Shown here piece after piece: positions 43,550 through 45,673 of a DNA stretch of 45,673 bases. The stretch's first letter is position 1; each line of letters opens with the position of its first letter. The notes below the pieces were generated by a model. It was not told where the DNA came from, did no database searches, and saw only the letters and a program-made list of their open reading frames with translations. Source of the stretch: Thermotogota bacterium ADurb.Bin062 (GTDB lineage Bacteria > Thermotogota > Thermotogae > MWEM01); the NCBI GenBank assembly GCA_002071085.1, contig MWEM01000019.1, positions 1-45,673 of the forward strand. Reading direction: 5' to 3'. The position numbers and the translations under genes were made by a program.

Positions 43550-44904
43550 CTTTACCCTTACCCGAAATGATAGTGAGTTTAGAAGCGCAGTATCGGTGGG
43601 AAGACGCCCTTCGCTGCCTTCGGATATGGCTTCAAAAAGACCTGGACGCCGCGCTCAGAAGGCGTCTGGAGTACGAGATCTTCCGAATCGCGAGATTGCA
43701 AAAGTCGTATGTTCACGATGAAAAGACCGCCTATTCGATGTTGGAGGAAGCAATCGTGGACTTTTCGAAAGAAGAGTTCGACCGACTCGTCCGCGAACGA
43801 GCTTTAGACTGCATCCGGAAAGATGACGGGCTCTACTTCGAGAAACGGTTCTTACCCAATCTGTTTTTCGCATTCCCCGACTACGTCTCCCGAAGACGTA
43901 CCGTGGAGGAAAGTCGGGAGAAGGCGAAAAAACATCTCGAATCACGGCTGGACGCTCTTTTAAGAGGTGAAAAGCCGATGCGTTACCGTGTGATTGGACG
44001 GATTCAGAAGCGCCTTAAACCCTCTGCTTTAGAAGCTCTCGAGGGGCGGCATGGGGGTTTGGAATGTTGGTTGCCTTTCCCGTTGGAGGATCTGCAACAA
44101 ACGAAGCCGGCGCTGATCGCCGCAAGCGCGCCTGAATACACGCTACCTCACCGCTTTTCGGAAACGCGCGCGATCCATATGGTCTCGAAATCTCCGAATA
44201 TCGTTGATTTTTCTGTTCAGTTCTCTTACGAAATCTCAGAGATTATGAGCGAAGTGGACCCTTCTTCGGTTTCACACCTACGCGCTCCGATGGAGGATTA
44301 TTTAAAAGAGGAGCCCCCTCACATCGTTTTCACTCCCTATTTGAGAACCCTGTCGCGTGAGATCGTCGGCAGCGAGCAAAACCCCTATAAAATAGCCCAA
44401 AAGATCTATGATTGGGTCACCAAACACGTGCATTACTCCTATATGCGGGAGTACCGAACCTACGAGAACCTTTCGCTGTACGGGGCCCTCAATCGAAAGG
44501 GAGACTGCGGCGTACAGGCCTTACTCTTCATCACCCTGTGCCGGATGAACGGTGTTCCCGCCCGTTGGCAGTCCGGATGGTACGCCAACCCGATCGAGCC
44601 GGGCAATCACGACTGGGCCTTTTTCTACGTCGAGCCCTATGGGTGGCTTCCCGTCGACTGCTCTTTCGGTGGCGCTCGAAGGGAGAATGAAGCCTACCGG
44701 AGCTTCTATTTCGGAAACCTGGACGCCTTCCGAATGGTGAGCTGCAAAAACCATTTGGCTCCGCTCTATCCAATGCCGAAGCATCTCCGGAACGATCCAT
44801 ACGACAACCAGTCCGGAGAAATACAAACCACAGAACGCGCGATCGAACCAGAAGAGGTGGAGACGAAAATCGAAATCCTCTCCTTCGAACCCATCGAAGA
44901 GTAA
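43537..44904 (+). CDS. Cytosolic transglutaminase-like cysteine protease
   Basis: This 455-residue protein has an N-terminal helical half of unknown family and a C-terminal transglutaminase-like core. The catalytic triad is C324 (KGDCGVQALLF), H358 (GNHDWAFFYV) and D374 (WLPVDCSFGG). There is no signal peptide or membrane helix, unlike many wall-acting relatives. The ATG at 43537 follows TTAGGAGG and overlaps the LD-carboxypeptidase gene by 13 bases; the frame open from 43390 is a shadow of that gene. In this family the activity is usually proteolysis of peptide or amide bonds. Confidence 0.88.
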   Translation: MEFLALPLPEMIVSLEAQYRWEDALRCLRIWLQKDLDAALRRRLEYEIFRIARLQKSYVHDEKTAYSMLEEAIVDFSKEEFDRLVRERALDCIRKDDGLYFEKRFLPNLFFAFPDYVSRRRTVEESREKAKKHLESRLDALLRGEKPMRYRVIGRIQKRLKPSALEALEGRHGGLECWLPFPLEDLQQTKPALIAASAPEYTLPHRFSETRAIHMVSKSPNIVDFSVQFSYEISEIMSEVDPSSVSHLRAPMEDYLKEEPPHIVFTPYLRTLSREIVGSEQNPYKIAQKIYDWVTKHVHYSYMREYRTYENLSLYGALNRKGDCGVQALLFITLCRMNGVPARWQSGWYANPIEPGNHDWAFFYVEPYGWLPVDCSFGGARRENEAYRSFYFGNLDAFRMVSCKNHLAPLYPMPKHLRNDPYDNQSGEIQTTERAIEPEEVETKIEILSFEPIEE

Positions 44905-44929
44905 CCCGTACACCATTTTGAACACCTGA

Positions 44930-45673
44930 CTTCTGGGAACGCCGAACTTTAGTTCGGCAAGTTTTGCGCTTGTTGGTAGCGCTTTGGAAACGCCCTGGGG
45001 CCGCTCTGGAAGTGGCGTGGGAACGCCGAACTTTAGTTCGGCAGGTTTTACGCTTGTTGGTAGCGCTTTGGAAACGCCCTGGGGCCACCAACTTTCAAGT
45101 TGGTAATGGTTTTAGAAAAGAGAAAACACCTCGCACAGAGAGCACAGAGAACACGGAGGATGGATTCCTGTGTGGGTCAGGTTATGGGGTGCGAGGGCTC
45201 AGAGGTTCATCGCGGGGTAACCAGCGGGCTGACTTCTTGCGGGCACTCGCGAGGTAACCAACGGGCTGACTTCGGAAGCCCGCGAAGTCTCGCGATACCC
45301 ACCTTTGCCTTATTAGTCACGATAAGCCTGATATAAAGCGTATCGCGCCGTCGCGAGAAGAAGGGGCGCTTACGCCGCGATGACTGTGTGTTATCGCGGG
45401 GTAACCCGCCGGACCCCGCGATACTTTCATACCTTCGCGATACGCTCTGCTGCATTTCTATTTTCACAAACCATGCCAAACTAAAGTTTGGCGTTCCCAG
45501 GCGTTCCCAGGCGTATCGCGTCGTCGCGAGAAGAAGAGGCGCTTACGCCGCGATGACTGTGTGTTATCGCGGGGTAACCTGCCGGACCCCGCGATACTTT
45601 CATACCTTCGCGATACGCTCTGCTGCATTTCTATTTTCACAAACCATGCCAAACTAAAGTTTGGCGTTCCCAG
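44930..45673. repeat. Composite repeat block 8 with 173-bp tandem unit, cut by the window edge
   Basis: Family A hairpins lie at 44941-44958 and 45025-45042 (both stem GAAC), near 45086 (AACTT), and at 45474-45491 and 45648-45665 (AAAC). A family D tract lies near 45130-45160 and a short family E piece at about 45168-45200. Long-loop family C forms lie at about 45209-45297. Two copies of a 173-bp unit begin at 45342 and 45515; each runs family B (45342-45381, 45515-45554), family C (45393-45422, 45566-45595), a fixed spacer and a family A hairpin. The second copy continues to the end of the window. Confidence 0.87.

Overview
The window is a piece of bacterial chromosome of roughly even base composition with bacterial operons, Shine-Dalgarno sites (GGAGG types, with several GTG and TTG starts) and promoters of the extended -10 type. 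No rRNA, tRNA or phylogenetic marker long enough for firm placement is visible. The gene content (orphan Na+-decarboxylase beta subunit, oligoendopeptidase F, D-aminopeptidase, LD-carboxypeptidase, DapF, TrkH/RCK potassium uptake, ComFB, DUF5685, Rpn-type nuclease) fits a fermentative, peptide-using, motile anaerobe with meso-diaminopimelate in its wall. Clostridia-like, Synergistota-like or Thermotogota-like origins are all possible; this is inference.

Layout. 1-3.4 kb: tail of an Rpn/DUF4351 nuclease gene, a small exported protein, a GNAT acetyltransferase, a repeat block and comFB. 3.5-5.9 kb: a three-gene SsuABC/TauABC-like ABC importer, facing pepF (6-7.7 kb) across a hairpin. 7.9-15 kb: a run of + strand genes, oadB-alr, then a YhaM-like OB-fold/HD nuclease, a phosphohexomutase and topA, the last three overlapping. 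15.0-15.6 kb: a terminator-bearing leader and an unknown gene. 15.6-18 kb: a 177-bp tandem repeat array, then an AT-rich island with an orphan gene, a perfect 14-bp inverted repeat and structured non-coding sequence. 18-23.5 kb: a minus-strand operon asnS - receiver/TPR regulator - two RCK proteins - trkH - RluA-type pseudouridine synthase. 24.1-26.3 kb: a HepT/MntA toxin-antitoxin pair and a wrecked IS1634-type element. 27-28.9 kb: L7Ae-like, DUF5685 and DnaJ/Cys-rich genes overlapping in one operon. 29-33.7 kb: an orphan FAD subunit of a molybdenum hydroxylase, an SDR epimerase, and a minus-strand operon (pyruvate-kinase C-domain-like, flippase-like, MFS). 35-39.9 kb: two paralogous methyl-accepting chemotaxis proteins with mosaic identity. 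40.4-44.9 kb: mgtC - dapF - dppA - ldcA - transglutaminase-like, apparently one transcription unit connecting diaminopimelate synthesis with murein-peptide cleavage.

About a tenth of the window is intergenic repeat DNA at eight loci, built from shuffled modules. Family A is a short hairpin whose stem sequence varies between copies with compensating changes. Families B and C are palindromes sharing ATCGCG/CGCGAT ends. Family D is a purine/pyrimidine-biased CACAGAG tract that yields spurious Cys-rich ORFs. Family E is a longer conserved segment next to some B copies. No gene for mobilising them is visible here. The repeats with covarying stems, the AT-rich island and the two-RCK potassium operon with a non-DNA-binding response regulator are the most unusual parts.
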